From Cucumis sativus (Eukaryota; Streptophyta; Magnoliopsida; Cucurbitales; Cucurbitaceae): a stretch of DNA of 64,000 nucleotides. The stretch covers positions 25,966,075 through 26,030,074 of the forward strand of contig NC_026658.2 of the NCBI RefSeq assembly GCF_000004075.3. Reading direction: 5' to 3'. Numbering within the stretch: position 1 is the stretch's first letter; every line of letters starts with the position of its first letter. A program made the position numbers and the translations under genes. Shown piece by piece: positions 63,662-64,000 of the stretch. The notes under the pieces were generated by a model. The model saw only the letters and a list, made by a program, of their open reading frames with translations. It made no database searches and was not told the origin of the DNA.

Positions 63662-64000
63662 CTGCAAGCAAAGTAACGATCAAACATCTTCTGGCTATCC
63701 TAAACAGTACCATCGATGCAATTCCAATACATGCCAATACTATTGCTTGAAATAGTAAATGCATGCCAATATGAAAGCAGGAAAACACCGCCCAATGTAT
63801 CCTACAACATAATAGATGCTGATCAGCTCAGCTGTAAACCACTATTAGGCACCGATAAAATTAAATTATAAAAAAAGAGCAAAAAGGAAAAAAGAATGCT
63901 GCTGCCGATGCTACTTCCATCATGATTCCATAAACATCTTCTGATTTTTTATTGTTATAATAAAACCAATATCATTAGCATTACGCCAGTCGCCAGTAAT
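63662..64000. other. First-intron sequence of PUS10 (partial)
   Basis: This stretch lies upstream of the first exon visible on minus. I searched it for a PUS10 N-terminal exon with a donor and found none, so it is most likely intron 1. It contains two spaced copies of ATGCCAATA about 30 bases apart. Confidence 0.6.

Noticed and set aside
1-64000. LTR retrotransposons, viral insertions or organellar DNA
   Set aside because: No gag/pol-type frames, no long terminal repeats with primer-binding sites and no chloroplast or mitochondrial gene sequence were seen.

Overview
The window is plant nuclear DNA from a dicot: about 70% A+T, intron-rich genes with GT-AG junctions, long AT-rich spacers, microsatellites and a Tourist-like MITE. 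The gene content and the repeat style are compatible with a cucurbit, but that is an inference and not proven by any single marker.

Layout from left to right. A nine-exon, minus-strand multi-pass membrane protein of the plant tweety-like/At2g12400 type (1267-4464). A four-exon, minus-strand truncated TOPLESS-like protein that keeps only the N-terminal LisH-CTLH region (7320-8396). The U11/U12 snRNP 25 kDa protein gene on plus (13296-14122). An ARID-HMG box protein of the HMGB9 type on minus (15140-16745). A tRNA-Pro(TGG) (18917-18988) followed by a five-unit minisatellite and a (TA)35 tract. A Harbinger/Tourist-type MITE (20084-20415). An intronless F-box/DUF295 gene on minus (22102-23298). 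A TruA/PUS1-type tRNA pseudouridine synthase on minus (24260-25936). A cytosolic AMY2-type alpha-amylase on plus (28305-32496). A long gene-poor stretch holding a clear MIR394 hairpin (46100-46235). A prolyl oligopeptidase on plus (52735/52891-58099). A PUS10-type pseudouridine synthase on minus (59236-63661), whose first exon lies outside the window.

The right-hand block (HMGB9, PUS, AMY2, MIR394, POP, PUS10) matches from memory the order at Arabidopsis At1g76110-At1g76140, including the microRNA between the amylase and the peptidase. It also matches parts of the duplicated At1g20370-At1g20410 segment. The genes do not form one pathway: they are housekeeping RNA-modification, splicing, starch and peptide-turnover functions kept together by ancestry. 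Splice models were built by hand; the complete ones sum to an exact multiple of three.

The most unusual items are a possible spliced 36-codon ORF with a 23-nt microexon just downstream of the miR394 hairpin, the WD40-less TOPLESS-like gene with a probable GC-AG intron, and a 22-base G run beside a PUS10 splice donor.
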